The notes: generated by a model from the letters alone, not told the origin. 64,000 nucleotides of DNA from Pseudovibrio sp947494035 (GCA_947494035.1 CANLTN010000016.1:26658-90657); one strand, 5' to 3'; numbered from the stretch's first letter, positions 26,003-33,885 are shown. Program-made: numbers and translations.

Positions 26003-26713
26003 GTGCTTAGTCTGGTTGTAGGAGTTTTAGTGTGCGTGGCGGCCCTTGCTGCCTATACCTTTTGGGGTGTCCTTAAGATCCAGACACCCACCAATGGACC
26101 TTCCGTTAAGTCCGAGGGACGTGCCGGCACAGCGCTGCTGATCATCGATGTCCAAAAGGACTTCACCAAGGAGGTAGGCTCCCGCAAGTGGGAGCCGGAC
26201 TATCTCCGCTCCCGCATCGAACAAATCAATGCACTGGCCGGACAGGCGCGCCGCGACAACTGGCCGATCATCGTCATTCGGCAAGTCTATAAGGGTTGGT
26301 ACACCAACCTCCTCGTCCGGCTCCTTGGCGGGGGGCTAGGCGCAAAAGGGTCTGATGGTCTCCAGCTGGACCCGCGCATTACCGTTGAGCCCGACCTTGA
26401 TCTGGAGAAATCAATAAGCGATGCCTTTGGCGAGCAGACGCTTTCCGAGTATTTGAAAGCCAGACAAATCGATCATCTGGTCATAACCGGTCTGGACGGC
26501 AATGCCTGTGTCAAGAACACAGCAATAGGAGCCATCAACCGAGGGTATCGGGTCGAACTTCATGACCCCGCCATCCTCGCCCAAAACCAGAAAGCCTGGA
26601 AACTGCAAAAAGAAGCCCTGCAGGAAATGGGGGCTGTCGTCTCGTTGGACCTTATCGAAGAGCAAACGGACGTCAGCGCTGAGCAAGGCACTCCTAGAGC
26701 GCGTTCCGTTTGA
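26003..26713 (+). CDS. Membrane-anchored isochorismatase-fold cysteine hydrolase
   Basis: A 236-residue cysteine hydrolase with the isochorismatase/nicotinamidase fold. The catalytic Asp is in LLIIDVQKDF, and the nucleophile Cys in VITGLDGNACVKNTAI. Unlike most family members it begins with a single hydrophobic helix (about residues 2-22) before the domain, predicting a signal anchor or secretion. A GTG at 25964 is in frame, but GGGGAG precedes the GTG at 26003, the preferred start. The last codons (Arg-Ala-Arg-Ser-Val-stop) lie inside a dispersed repeat (26695-26800), so the natural C-terminus was probably altered by that element. The substrate is unknown. Confidence 0.8.
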   Translation: MLSLVVGVLVCVAALAAYTFWGVLKIQTPTNGPSVKSEGRAGTALLIIDVQKDFTKEVGSRKWEPDYLRSRIEQINALAGQARRDNWPIIVIRQVYKGWYTNLLVRLLGGGLGAKGSDGLQLDPRITVEPDLDLEKSISDAFGEQTLSEYLKARQIDHLVITGLDGNACVKNTAIGAINRGYRVELHDPAILAQNQKAWKLQKEALQEMGAVVSLDLIEEQTDVSAEQGTPRARSV

Positions 26714-26800
26714 TTGGCTTCAATCAAACGACTAGAATTCGCTCCAACAAGGAGTTTAGAGCACTATGTGTGAATGCAGATGAATGCAACGTGCTCTAAA
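26695..26800. repeat. 106-bp two-palindrome dispersed repeat, copy 1
   Basis: This matches 52821-52926 over 106 bases with no gaps and about 14 mismatches by hand alignment. The first palindrome is CGTTTGATTG/CAATCAAACG around a four-base loop (26707-26730). The second pairs TTAGAGCAC with GTGCTCTAA (26756-26799). The size and two-palindrome build recall the rhizobial RIME1 elements (about 108 bp). It overlaps the 3' end of the isochorismatase gene and supplies its stop codon. Confidence 0.85.
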
Positions 26801-27019
26801 GTGCGCAAACAAGTTGAAAATCGTGCAGTCTCAGCCGGTAATGAGACCTGTCCTAGAGTGCAACTTAAAGTTTCCCACATCTTAGCATCAGCAGGACTGC
26901 CTCATTCTGGCCATTTAGAGCAACAAAATCGCCATACTGCGGGTTTTGCCGCATTGAAAGGGCCTCCAAAACATATCACATTGTAGCCCTGAAATATGAG
27001 AGGCGAATTTTCGGGAGAT

Positions 27020-27120
27020 GTTCGGCTCCAGACAAATTCGAGCCGTAGCGGAGGAGGAACCGCGAGCGGTTCATTGGGAGAAGGGCGTGCTATCGGGATA
27101 GCACGCCCTTATTATTTTAG
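27020..27120 (+). ncRNA. Candidate small RNA made of three hairpins
   Basis: Three consecutive perfect stems occur: CGGCTC/GAGCCG (27023-27045), GAACCGC/GCGGTTC (27057-27072) and GGGCGTGCTAT/ATAGCACGCCC (27083-27108), the last followed by TTATTATTTT, a good plus-strand terminator. A purine-rich GCGGAGGAGG linker lies between the first two, exposing a sequence like a Shine-Dalgarno site. No ORF explains it. It ends a few bases before the convergent cyd operon, for which the last stem may also serve as terminator. The 5' end and promoter are not defined. Confidence 0.5.
27083..27118. terminator. Strong terminator between the small-RNA candidate and the cyd operon
   Basis: An 11-base perfect stem with a CGGG loop. 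The T-rich tail is on the plus strand (27109-27118); on the minus strand the tail is TTCTCCC, weaker but next to the end of the DUF2474 gene. Confidence 0.8.
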
Positions 27121-27127
27121 GTGTCTG

Positions 27128-27259
27128 TCAGACGATAAGACTTCTCAGCGCGTAAGATACGACCGCGATGGACACGACGCCTGCCGCCCAAAGGGCAGCA
27201 AACCAAAACAAGCGCTTCCATAAAGGTTGGTCGACTTCGCCGGTTCTATCAGGGCTCAT
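27128..27259 (-). CDS. DUF2474 small membrane protein of cytochrome bd oxidase
   Basis: A 43-residue protein read on the minus strand. Its ATG (27259-27257) overlaps the cydB stop by one base as TAATG, so it is translationally coupled. The sequence is a hydrophilic start, then WKRLFWFAALWAAG, then a hydrophobic helix ending YALRSLIV. A short leader, W-K-R-L and a single transmembrane helix is the pattern of DUF2474 proteins encoded after CioAB-type cydAB genes, analogous to CydX/CydY/CydZ accessory subunits. It probably stabilises the oxidase haem site or assembly. Confidence 0.85.
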   Translation of the reverse strand: MSPDRTGEVDQPLWKRLFWFAALWAAGVVSIAVVSYALRSLIV

Positions 27260-28266
27260 TAGTGATACCCCTCCGTTGATTTGATCTTGCCTCGGAACAC
27301 GTAATAGGCGTAGGCCGTGTAGGCGAGGATCATCGGGATAAGGATGACAGCTCCCACTAGCAGGAACTTAAGGCTACTATCAGGCGCAGCTGCTTCCCAA
27401 AGCGTGTAAACGCCCGGTACGATCTCCGGATAGATGTTGATTCCCAATCCCACATAGGTCAGCAGGAAGAGCACCAACGAGGCGAGGAACGGCGTGTAAT
27501 CCGAATCCCGCATCAATGCCCGCCACAAGACGAACACGGTGATCGCAACAAGCAGCGGTACAGGGAACGTGTAAAGCAGATACGGGAAGCTGAACCACTT
27601 CACCATGATTTCCTCATTCAGGAATGGCATCCATATGCTCACCAGCAGCAGGAAGCCGACCAGAATAAGAGCTGCATACCTTGCAATGCGGCGGAAATGC
27701 TCCTGCGGGGAGCCCTCCAGCTTCATCACCAGCCATGTTGACCCCAAAAGGGCATAACCGGAAACAACTGCAAGGCCAGTCATGACGGAAAATGGCGTGA
27801 GCCAGTCCCACCAGCCGCCCGCATAGGCGCGGTCAACAACATCAATGCCCTGCACAAGCGTGCCAAGCACCAGTCCCTGACAGAACGCTGCAACAACAGA
27901 TCCTGCAAAGAAGGACAGATCCCAAAATGGTCTGCGCTCCACGGAGGACTTGAAGCGGAATTCAAAGGCAACACCTCTGAAGATCAATCCGATCAGCATG
28001 CCGATAATGGGTGCGTAGACCGCAGGCATGATGACCGAATACGCCAACGGGAACACGGCGAACAAACCGCCGCCACCAAGAATGAGCCAGGTTTCGTTCC
28101 CGTCCCAGACAGGAGCAACACTGTTCATCATCAAGGTGCGTTCATCAGCATCTTTGGTGGTCGGATACAAGATCCCGATGCCAAGATCGAAGCCATCCAG
28201 AACCACGTAGGCGAAGATCGCAACGGCAATGAGAAAACCCCAGATAAGCGGATAATCAATCATCAT
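27259..28266 (-). CDS. cydB: Cytochrome bd ubiquinol oxidase subunit II
   Basis: A 335-residue inner-membrane protein with about eight to nine helices. The N-terminus YPLIWGFLIAVAIFAYVVLDGFDLGIGILYP and the following NSVAPVWDGNETWLILGGGG are diagnostic of CydB/CioB. With CydA it forms a quinol oxidase that reduces O2 to water without proton pumping and usually tolerates cyanide and low oxygen. Its start lies 11 bases inside the end of cydA, and its stop overlaps the DUF2474 gene. Two adjacent ATGs (28266 and 28263) are possible starts. Confidence 0.95.
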   Translation of the reverse strand: MMIDYPLIWGFLIAVAIFAYVVLDGFDLGIGILYPTTKDADERTLMMNSVAPVWDGNETWLILGGGGLFAVFPLAYSVIMPAVYAPIIGMLIGLIFRGVAFEFRFKSSVERRPFWDLSFFAGSVVAAFCQGLVLGTLVQGIDVVDRAYAGGWWDWLTPFSVMTGLAVVSGYALLGSTWLVMKLEGSPQEHFRRIARYAALILVGFLLLVSIWMPFLNEEIMVKWFSFPYLLYTFPVPLLVAITVFVLWRALMRDSDYTPFLASLVLFLLTYVGLGINIYPEIVPGVYTLWEAAAPDSSLKFLLVGAVILIPMILAYTAYAYYVFRGKIKSTEGYH

Positions 28267-29665
28267 GGGAACGATCTCCCTCGTTTGGTTGCAGGGCCTG
28301 GGCAGGTGTTATGCCTGCGGACCTGACAGGGACGCCTTCCTCGACGCCGTGACTTGTATCAGGTGACTTGCCCATAGAGCGGAGAATATAGAAGATACCG
28401 ACACCAAAGAGGACACAATACACCACAACGAAGAGGACAAGAGACGCCCACACAGCTGGTGCTGCCACTGGCGAAACCGAATCCGCCGTCCTGAGCAGCC
28501 CGTAGACCGTGAAAGGCTGACGCCCGACCTCCGTCGTTGTCCAACCTGCGATGACGGCGATAAAGCCGGTAGGGCCCATAAGGATAGAAGCCCTCTGCAG
28601 CCATTCACTCTCATAGAGCCGACCACGGAAGCGGGACCAAAGACCCCACACCCCAACCAGCAACATCAATACGCCGATGCCAACCATGATACGGAAGGAC
28701 ACAAACACGATTGCTGCAGGTGGCCAGTCTTCCCGAGGGAAGTCGTTGAGGCCCGGCACAACGCCAGTCAGGCTGTGCGTTAGAATGATGCTGGAAAGGT
28801 AAGGGATCTCGATCTTGTACTTTGTCTCTCCAGCCTCTTGATCCGGCCATCCAAACAGAATGAGCGGAGCAGGGCCTTGCGAGTCAAAATGCCCTTCCAT
28901 AGCAGCAACCTTTGCAGGCTGATGCTCCAGAGTGTTCAGGCCGTGATAATCACCGGCAATCATCTGGATGGGAGTAACCACAATGATCATCCACATGGCC
29001 ATGGAGAACATAACCTGAGCGCCTTCACTAAAGCGGTTGCGCAGCAGATGATAAGCGCCGACTGCGGCAACAACAAAAGCGGTGGTCAGGTAGGCCGCCA
29101 GCACCATATGAACGAGCCGGTACGGGAAGGAGGGGTTGAAGATGATCTCCATCCAACTCGCTGGCACAAACTGGCCAATCTCATTCATGGCATAACCCGC
29201 AGGGGTCTGCATCCAACTGTTCACAGAAAGGATCCAGAATGCGGAAAGGGCTGTGCCGATGGCGACAACCACAGTGGCGAAGAAGTGCAACTTCTTACCC
29301 ACGCGGTTCATACCAAACAACATGATGCCGAGGAAACCAGCCTCCAGGAAGAAGGCCGTAAGCACCTCATAGCCCATGAGCGGTCCGATGACCGATCCGG
29401 TCTTTTCTGCAAAGACAGACCAGTTGGTGCCGAATTGATAAGCCATGACGATGCCGGAAACGACACCCATGGCGAAGGTAAGTGCGAAGATTACGAGCCA
29501 GAACTTGAAGACCCGCATGTATACGTCGCGTCCGGTCCATAGCCATAAGCCCTCAAGAACGGCAAGAAAGCTTGCCAAACCTATAGTAAAGGCGGGGAAA
29601 ATGATATGGAATGCGATCGTAAAAGCAAATTGTAATCGAGCTAGATCAACTGCTATACTGTCCAT
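28256..29665 (-). CDS. cydA: Cytochrome bd ubiquinol oxidase subunit I, CioA-like
   Basis: A 469-residue subunit I. The haem b595/d ligand His is near the N-terminus (LQFAFTIAFHIIFPAFTIG, His20), a second haem-ligand His lies in YRLVHMVLAAYLTT, and GRQPFTVYGLLRTADSVSP carries the conserved GRQP block. The hydrophilic Q-loop is short, as in the cyanide-insensitive CioA branch rather than long-loop E. coli CydA. It is the first gene of the cydA-cydB-DUF2474 operon. A perfect palindrome at 29708-29722, 43 bases upstream of the start, may be its operator. Confidence 0.95.
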   Translation of the reverse strand: MDSIAVDLARLQFAFTIAFHIIFPAFTIGLASFLAVLEGLWLWTGRDVYMRVFKFWLVIFALTFAMGVVSGIVMAYQFGTNWSVFAEKTGSVIGPLMGYEVLTAFFLEAGFLGIMLFGMNRVGKKLHFFATVVVAIGTALSAFWILSVNSWMQTPAGYAMNEIGQFVPASWMEIIFNPSFPYRLVHMVLAAYLTTAFVVAAVGAYHLLRNRFSEGAQVMFSMAMWMIIVVTPIQMIAGDYHGLNTLEHQPAKVAAMEGHFDSQGPAPLILFGWPDQEAGETKYKIEIPYLSSIILTHSLTGVVPGLNDFPREDWPPAAIVFVSFRIMVGIGVLMLLVGVWGLWSRFRGRLYESEWLQRASILMGPTGFIAVIAGWTTTEVGRQPFTVYGLLRTADSVSPVAAPAVWASLVLFVVVYCVLFGVGIFYILRSMGKSPDTSHGVEEGVPVRSAGITPAQALQPNEGDRSHDD

Positions 29666-29707
29666 GTGACCACCTGTCGATGGGATGTGCTGATTTTAAA
29701 TCATGGA

Positions 29708-29722
29708 ATTCCGTAACGGAAT
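29708..29722. promoter_or_regulatory. Palindromic operator candidate upstream of cydA
   Basis: ATTCCGTAACGGAAT is a perfect 6-3-6 inverted repeat centred about 50 bases before the cydA start codon. Position and symmetry suggest binding of a dimeric redox or metal-responsive regulator. It is not an FNR-type TTGAT-N4-ATCAA box. The regulator's identity is unknown. Confidence 0.5.
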
Positions 29723-29916
29723 ACTATTAATAATTATGCTTTTTCCGCTGTCCATGACCAGTGCACCCCAAAAGATAGGGCACTTGTCTTTGATGTAGTA
29801 ACTGTTTTCTTGAAAAAGTGAGTTGTATTAGGAGCTATGCACTACGCAAAGTGTCGCATAATTTTTGCTTATGCCCATTTCGACGTCGCCTTAGCCAGTT
29901 TGTATCCATTACAATT

Positions 29917-30291
29917 CTAGTATTCTGTCTTGCCCGTAAATGACGGCTGCAAAAACCAATAGATCAGCAGCAAAGCACCCAGAACCGGGACAAACACAAT
30001 CAGCAACCAATAGGCTGACCGATTAACGTCATGCAGCCGCCGCGCTGCCACAGCAACATTGGGCAGGATCAGTGCAATGCCCATGATGGAGCTGAGCGGT
30101 GTACCATCCCGAATACTCCCGGCAGGCAACCCAAGCGCAGGCGCAACAACAAAGTAGTCGATGATATGAGCGGCAAGCATCACGACTGCGAAGAACAGCG
30201 CCCACCACCAGAACTCGGAAAGCGTTGCACGCCCGTCAAACTGCACGTACTTTTCAAAACCGGTCCTGATGGCGTGTCCAAAGGTCATCAT
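29917..30291 (-). CDS. DUF805 family membrane protein (first of a pair)
   Basis: A 124-residue small membrane protein. The N-terminal signature FEKYVQFDGRATLSEFWWWALFF, followed by RRLHDVNRSAYWLLIVFVPVLG, is the DUF805 pattern (F-x-GRA-x3-E-x-W-W, RR-x-HD-x-N-x-S-x-W). Three to four helices are predicted. The function is unknown. It lies immediately downstream of a second DUF805 gene on the same strand with a 36-base gap, so the two are probably a tandem duplication transcribed together. Confidence 0.85.
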   Translation of the reverse strand: MMTFGHAIRTGFEKYVQFDGRATLSEFWWWALFFAVVMLAAHIIDYFVVAPALGLPAGSIRDGTPLSSIMGIALILPNVAVAARRLHDVNRSAYWLLIVFVPVLGALLLIYWFLQPSFTGKTEY

Positions 30292-30327
30292 ATCCTCACA
30301 AACTTGGTTTGTTCAGCAGCTACCAGC

Positions 30328-30711
30328 TTACTGATACTCGGGAAGCACCGTTTCCTCAGAGGGCTTTAGATGCAGGTAGAGCAGGAACAACCAGCCAACG
30401 ACCGGCACGAACCATACGAACAACCAGTAACCTGAATAGTTCACGTCATGCAGCCGGCGAACTGAGACCGCCAGACCCGGCAGCAGCAGCACAATGGCAA
30501 CAGCGGTGGCAAGAGGTGAAGGAAACTGCTGACCATACAAAGGGGCTGTTTCGAAAAACAATTCGAACAGGAAAACATCAATGCTGGTTGCCAGAGCGCT
30601 CATCAGAATAGAGAACAGCGCCCACCACCAATACTCGGAACGCGGCGCACGGCCATAAAACTTGGCATATTTCCTGAAGCAGGTTTTGATTGAGTCCTGA
30701 AAGCTAACCAC
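30328..30711 (-). CDS. DUF805 family membrane protein (second of a pair)
   Basis: A 127-residue DUF805 protein with the motifs FRKYAKFYGRAPRSEYWWWALF and RRLHDVNYSGYWLFVWFVPVVG. An in-frame ATG further upstream (30756) would add 15 residues, but AAGGAGGG lies at the correct distance from the GTG at 30711, which gives MVSFQDS and matches the start of its neighbour. It is the upstream member of a tandem pair; divergence between the copies is concentrated in the middle helices. No function is assigned to the family. Confidence 0.85.
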   Translation of the reverse strand: MVSFQDSIKTCFRKYAKFYGRAPRSEYWWWALFSILMSALATSIDVFLFELFFETAPLYGQQFPSPLATAVAIVLLLPGLAVSVRRLHDVNYSGYWLFVWFVPVVGWLFLLYLHLKPSEETVLPEYQ

Positions 30712-30847
30712 AATACCCTCCTTTTTTGCATAAAAAGCTAGGGCCGAGGTCCTCACTAGAAAGTTGAGGTGGCAGGATCAATGCAATATATGAGAGTAAC
30801 GAACCGGCTTTTATTCTCCTGTTTGTGTTTCTTTGCTTAAGCAGATC

Positions 30848-31081
30848 TTATTTTTTGAGCCGATACTGCACCGTCGGCGCAAAGCTGCAGCCCCCGCAGG
30901 AGCTTGCGCAGCTGCTGGAGGCTGAACTTGCAGAACACCCCACTTCTTCGATGCGCCCCAATGCTTTCAGCTGTGTGATCATGGCAAGAGCAAAATCACT
31001 CGAAATATTCATCTGCTGAGCGATCTCGCCAACAGTAGCCCCGCCACGACTTGCCAAAATACCTTCAACCTGCTGCAACAT
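30848..31081 (-). CDS. feoC: FeoC-like winged-helix protein with Cys cluster
   Basis: A 77-residue protein. It has an N-terminal winged helix (residues 1-45, LQQVEGILASRGGATVGEIA) and a Cys cluster C-x8-C-x3-C-x2-C in the wing (about residues 49-65), where Klebsiella and E. coli FeoC carry an oxygen-sensitive FeS site with different spacing. Its ATG follows the feoB stop with a single base between, so it is co-translated. FeoC is thought to protect FeoB from FtsH proteolysis or to tune it. A longer ORF start (31117) overlaps feoB and is less likely. Confidence 0.85.
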   Translation of the reverse strand: MLQQVEGILASRGGATVGEIAQQMNISSDFALAMITQLKALGRIEEVGCSASSASSSCASSCGGCSFAPTVQYRLKK

Positions 31082-31082
31082 C

Positions 31083-33425
31083 TTACTCTGCCGCCTCCAA
31101 TGCCGCCTGATGCGCAATGGTGTTATCTGCCTTCTGCCGCATGAAGATCAGCACACCGGCAATCGAGGCCAGCAGCCCAATGATCCAGAGCGCCGAAGAA
31201 GTCGGATGGCGGGCAAAGGTACCAATCTGATAGGCCAGCGACGCACCTGAATAGGCCAGCAACGTGGTCCAGCCTGCAGCAAACAGCGCCCAGTTGCGCC
31301 CAACCTCACGCCAGATGGTGGCCAGAGCCGCAGAGCAGGGGATGTAAAGCAGAACCGCAATCATGTAGGCAAACGCACCCACCTTGCCGTCAAAGTGCGC
31401 AGCAAGCGCCGCGAACAGGCCAACCTCAACCTCTTGCTCTTCAGAGGCTCTCTCATAACTGGAGGTATCGCCAATATCGACACCAAGTGGATCAAGCATC
31501 TGCGAGGTCAGGTCCACAATGCTGCTGGTAAAGGTGGCGATGGCGTCCTGTGCGGTCTCCAGCGGAGCAGGAGCCCCTCCATCTTCATCTTGCGTGACAT
31601 AAAGCGTCTGCAAGGTGCCTACCACAGCTTCTTTTGCAAAGATGCCGGTGACCAGCCCAACCGTCGCCGGCCAGTCATCCTCACTCAGTCCCATAGGCGA
31701 AAAGATCGGCGTCACTTCCTTGGAAACCACCGCTAGCACGGAGTTACCATTGGCTTCGTTGCCAAAGTTACCGTTGAAGTCGACAGAATTAAGGATGGTC
31801 AGAACCGCCACAACAGTGACAATGATCTTGCCTGCACCAAACAGGAACAGCTTCAAGCGCGTCCATACCAGCTTCATAACCTGCGCAAACTGCGGCATCT
31901 GATAGGTCGGAAGCTCAATGGCAAGGCTGGTGGACTGGCCTTTGTAAAACGACTTGGACAGCGCCCAGCCAGTAAAGATCGCAACCCCAACGCCCAAAAG
32001 GTACAGTGCAAACACGATGTTCTGGCCATTGACCGGAAAGAACGCAGCTGCAAACAGCGCATACACCGGCAGTCGTGCACCACAGGACATGAATGGTGCC
32101 ATCATGGATGTCACCACGCGCTCCCGTTCCGTCTCCAGCGTGCGTGTTGCAATAACCGCAGGCACCGTGCAGCCAAAACCCAGAATAAGCGGCAGGAAGG
32201 CACGTCCCGGCAACCCGATCCGGCGCATCAACCCATCCGCAACCACCGCCGCACGGGCCATGTAGCCACTTTGCTCAAGGAAAATTTGGCAGAGGAATAG
32301 CAGACCGACGATTGGGGCGAACGTACCGACAGTCTGCAAACCTCCACCAATCGCTGTGATCAGCATTTCCAGCCCACCACCTTCAAGCCCGATAGCATAA
32401 AGGAGGTTCAGCGGAGCCTGAATGAACAAGGCATCTCCCAGTCCATCAAACAGATCAATAAAGTAAGAGGAAACATTAATCGCGATGAAAAACATGACGT
32501 ACATCGCGCCAAGGAACACCACCGGCCCCGCCCATTTGGAAAGCACAAAGCGGTCAATCTTATCAGAGAAGCTACGCACATCCTGCGGCTCGGGCAGCTC
32601 CATTAGCTGAGAGAGTGAGTACGCCCGATTGAAATAGCTCGTCGCCATCACCAGTTCGGTCGGCTCCTGCAACCGAGCAGCACAACCCTCAGAGATACTT
32701 TGCGCTTTGGTAAGAACAGCCTCCGGCACCATCGCACGGGCCAGCTTGTCACCTTCCATCAAACGATGGGCCAAAGCCATGGACTGGCTGGAGAGCTCAG
32801 GAGCAAGACTGGCAATCTCTGTTGCCAGCTCCTTGACTGGTTCAATCAGTTCAAAAGGATCAGTCAGCAGGCGCGAAGGGGCCTCAGGTGCACGCACCAC
32901 GGTCGCCAACTCATCACGCAAGCCAGCCAGAGAATGCTCATCGTGAACTGAAGTCGCGATAACCGGGATGGCAAGAGCTGCAGAAAGACGATCAGCCGCT
33001 GATTGCAAAACACCCGCAGGCCACAGATCCGCTTTGGTCATGACGGCAACGATAGGCACCTCAAATGCCAGTGCCTGCAGCAAAATAGCCAGTGACCGTT
33101 CCAGCGCAATTGGATCAAGCACAACAGCCAGTGCAGCCGGGCGATCAGACAAAAGCGCCTGACGGGTGATCCGTTCGTCAATGCGGTCATCTTCAGGAGA
33201 GGAAAGCGTCGCGACACCGGGAAGGTCCAGCAGTGCCAGTTGAATGGTCTGTGTTTCGCAAATACCGGTCTTGCGATCAACCGTAACACCCGGCCAGTTG
33301 CCAATAACCTGACTTCGGCCAGTCAGCTTGTTAAAAAGGCTGGATTTGCCGGAGTTGGCCGTGCCCAGCAAATGAACTTGTGGCCTGTCATCACAGCGGC
33401 AGGAGGAGGTATCGTGACAGCTCAT
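31083..33425 (-). CDS. feoB: Ferrous iron transport protein B
   Basis: A 780-residue GTP-gated Fe(II) importer. The G domain shows G1 GTANSGKSS (about residues 20-28), G3 DLPG and G4 TKAD (where NKxD is usual). About ten helices follow, with Gate motifs SCGARLPVY and IPCSAALATI. An unusual short N-terminal extension holds three Cys and a His (MSCHDTSSCRC) before the G domain. Its ATG overlaps the feoA stop by four bases and feoC follows directly, forming feoABC. The Fur-like box upstream of feoA fits iron repression. Confidence 0.95.
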   Translation of the reverse strand: MSCHDTSSCRCDDRPQVHLLGTANSGKSSLFNKLTGRSQVIGNWPGVTVDRKTGICETQTIQLALLDLPGVATLSSPEDDRIDERITRQALLSDRPAALAVVLDPIALERSLAILLQALAFEVPIVAVMTKADLWPAGVLQSAADRLSAALAIPVIATSVHDEHSLAGLRDELATVVRAPEAPSRLLTDPFELIEPVKELATEIASLAPELSSQSMALAHRLMEGDKLARAMVPEAVLTKAQSISEGCAARLQEPTELVMATSYFNRAYSLSQLMELPEPQDVRSFSDKIDRFVLSKWAGPVVFLGAMYVMFFIAINVSSYFIDLFDGLGDALFIQAPLNLLYAIGLEGGGLEMLITAIGGGLQTVGTFAPIVGLLFLCQIFLEQSGYMARAAVVADGLMRRIGLPGRAFLPLILGFGCTVPAVIATRTLETERERVVTSMMAPFMSCGARLPVYALFAAAFFPVNGQNIVFALYLLGVGVAIFTGWALSKSFYKGQSTSLAIELPTYQMPQFAQVMKLVWTRLKLFLFGAGKIIVTVVAVLTILNSVDFNGNFGNEANGNSVLAVVSKEVTPIFSPMGLSEDDWPATVGLVTGIFAKEAVVGTLQTLYVTQDEDGGAPAPLETAQDAIATFTSSIVDLTSQMLDPLGVDIGDTSSYERASEEQEVEVGLFAALAAHFDGKVGAFAYMIAVLLYIPCSAALATIWREVGRNWALFAAGWTTLLAYSGASLAYQIGTFARHPTSSALWIIGLLASIAGVLIFMRQKADNTIAHQAALEAAE

Positions 33426-33742
33426 TGGCTGACCTCTTCCACCAAAATGGTGTCTGCCAAATCTACGCCCACTGCGACCCGCTGAGACCCGATGGACAAG
33501 ATTCGTGCCCGCGTTCCACTGCCTTCAAAAATGGAAACAGGGCGTTCACTGGTTAAACCAAGAGATCTCAGCTTCAAGGCATCTGCCCGATCCCTCCCAA
33601 GACGAACAATCTTTAGCTCCACGCCTGAGCGTGCCTTTGTCAGGCGTGTGGCCTGTGCTGGTGGAATGAAGGTTTCGCGATAAGGCGCGAACGCTTCTTT
33701 ATGGGGTGCTTGAGCAAACGTCTCTCTGGCTAGCAAAGACAT
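33422..33742 (-). CDS. feoA: FeoA family protein
   Basis: A 106-residue protein with a C-terminal SH3-like FeoA domain (about residues 35-105), seen in GVELKIVRLGRDRADALKLRSLGLTSERPVSIF and the ending VAVGVDLADTILVE. It is somewhat longer than free-standing E. coli FeoA because of a 35-residue N-terminal extension. A TTG at 33754 is possible, but GGAG lies six bases before the ATG at 33742, which was chosen. FeoA supports FeoB-mediated Fe(II) uptake. It is the first gene of feoABC. Confidence 0.9.
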   Translation of the reverse strand: MSLLARETFAQAPHKEAFAPYRETFIPPAQATRLTKARSGVELKIVRLGRDRADALKLRSLGLTSERPVSIFEGSGTRARILSIGSQRVAVGVDLADTILVEEVSQ

Positions 33743-33782
33743 CCATGTCTCCAAAAACTATGTTTCTTGAAGACAAAAGAAC

Positions 33783-33803
33783 TGCAAATGCGAATGACTT
33801 GCA
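33783..33803. promoter_or_regulatory. Fur-like box upstream of feoA
   Basis: TGCAAATGCGAATGACTTGCA (positions 33783-33803, key ends TGCAA and TTGCA) resembles Fur-type iron boxes with GAATGA in the core. It lies about 40-60 bases upstream of feoA. The match is visual only. Confidence 0.5.
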
Positions 33804-33885
33804 TTGACAACAATCAAATAGGAAGCAGCTTTGGCCAAACCACAGCCAAAGCTATCATCTTGTAATAATTATAAAAAATAGGATA

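Noticed and set aside
28838..29542. 234-codon plus-strand ORF opposite cydA
   Set aside because: Antisense to a clear cydA, with His/Gly/Glu-rich content and no family features.
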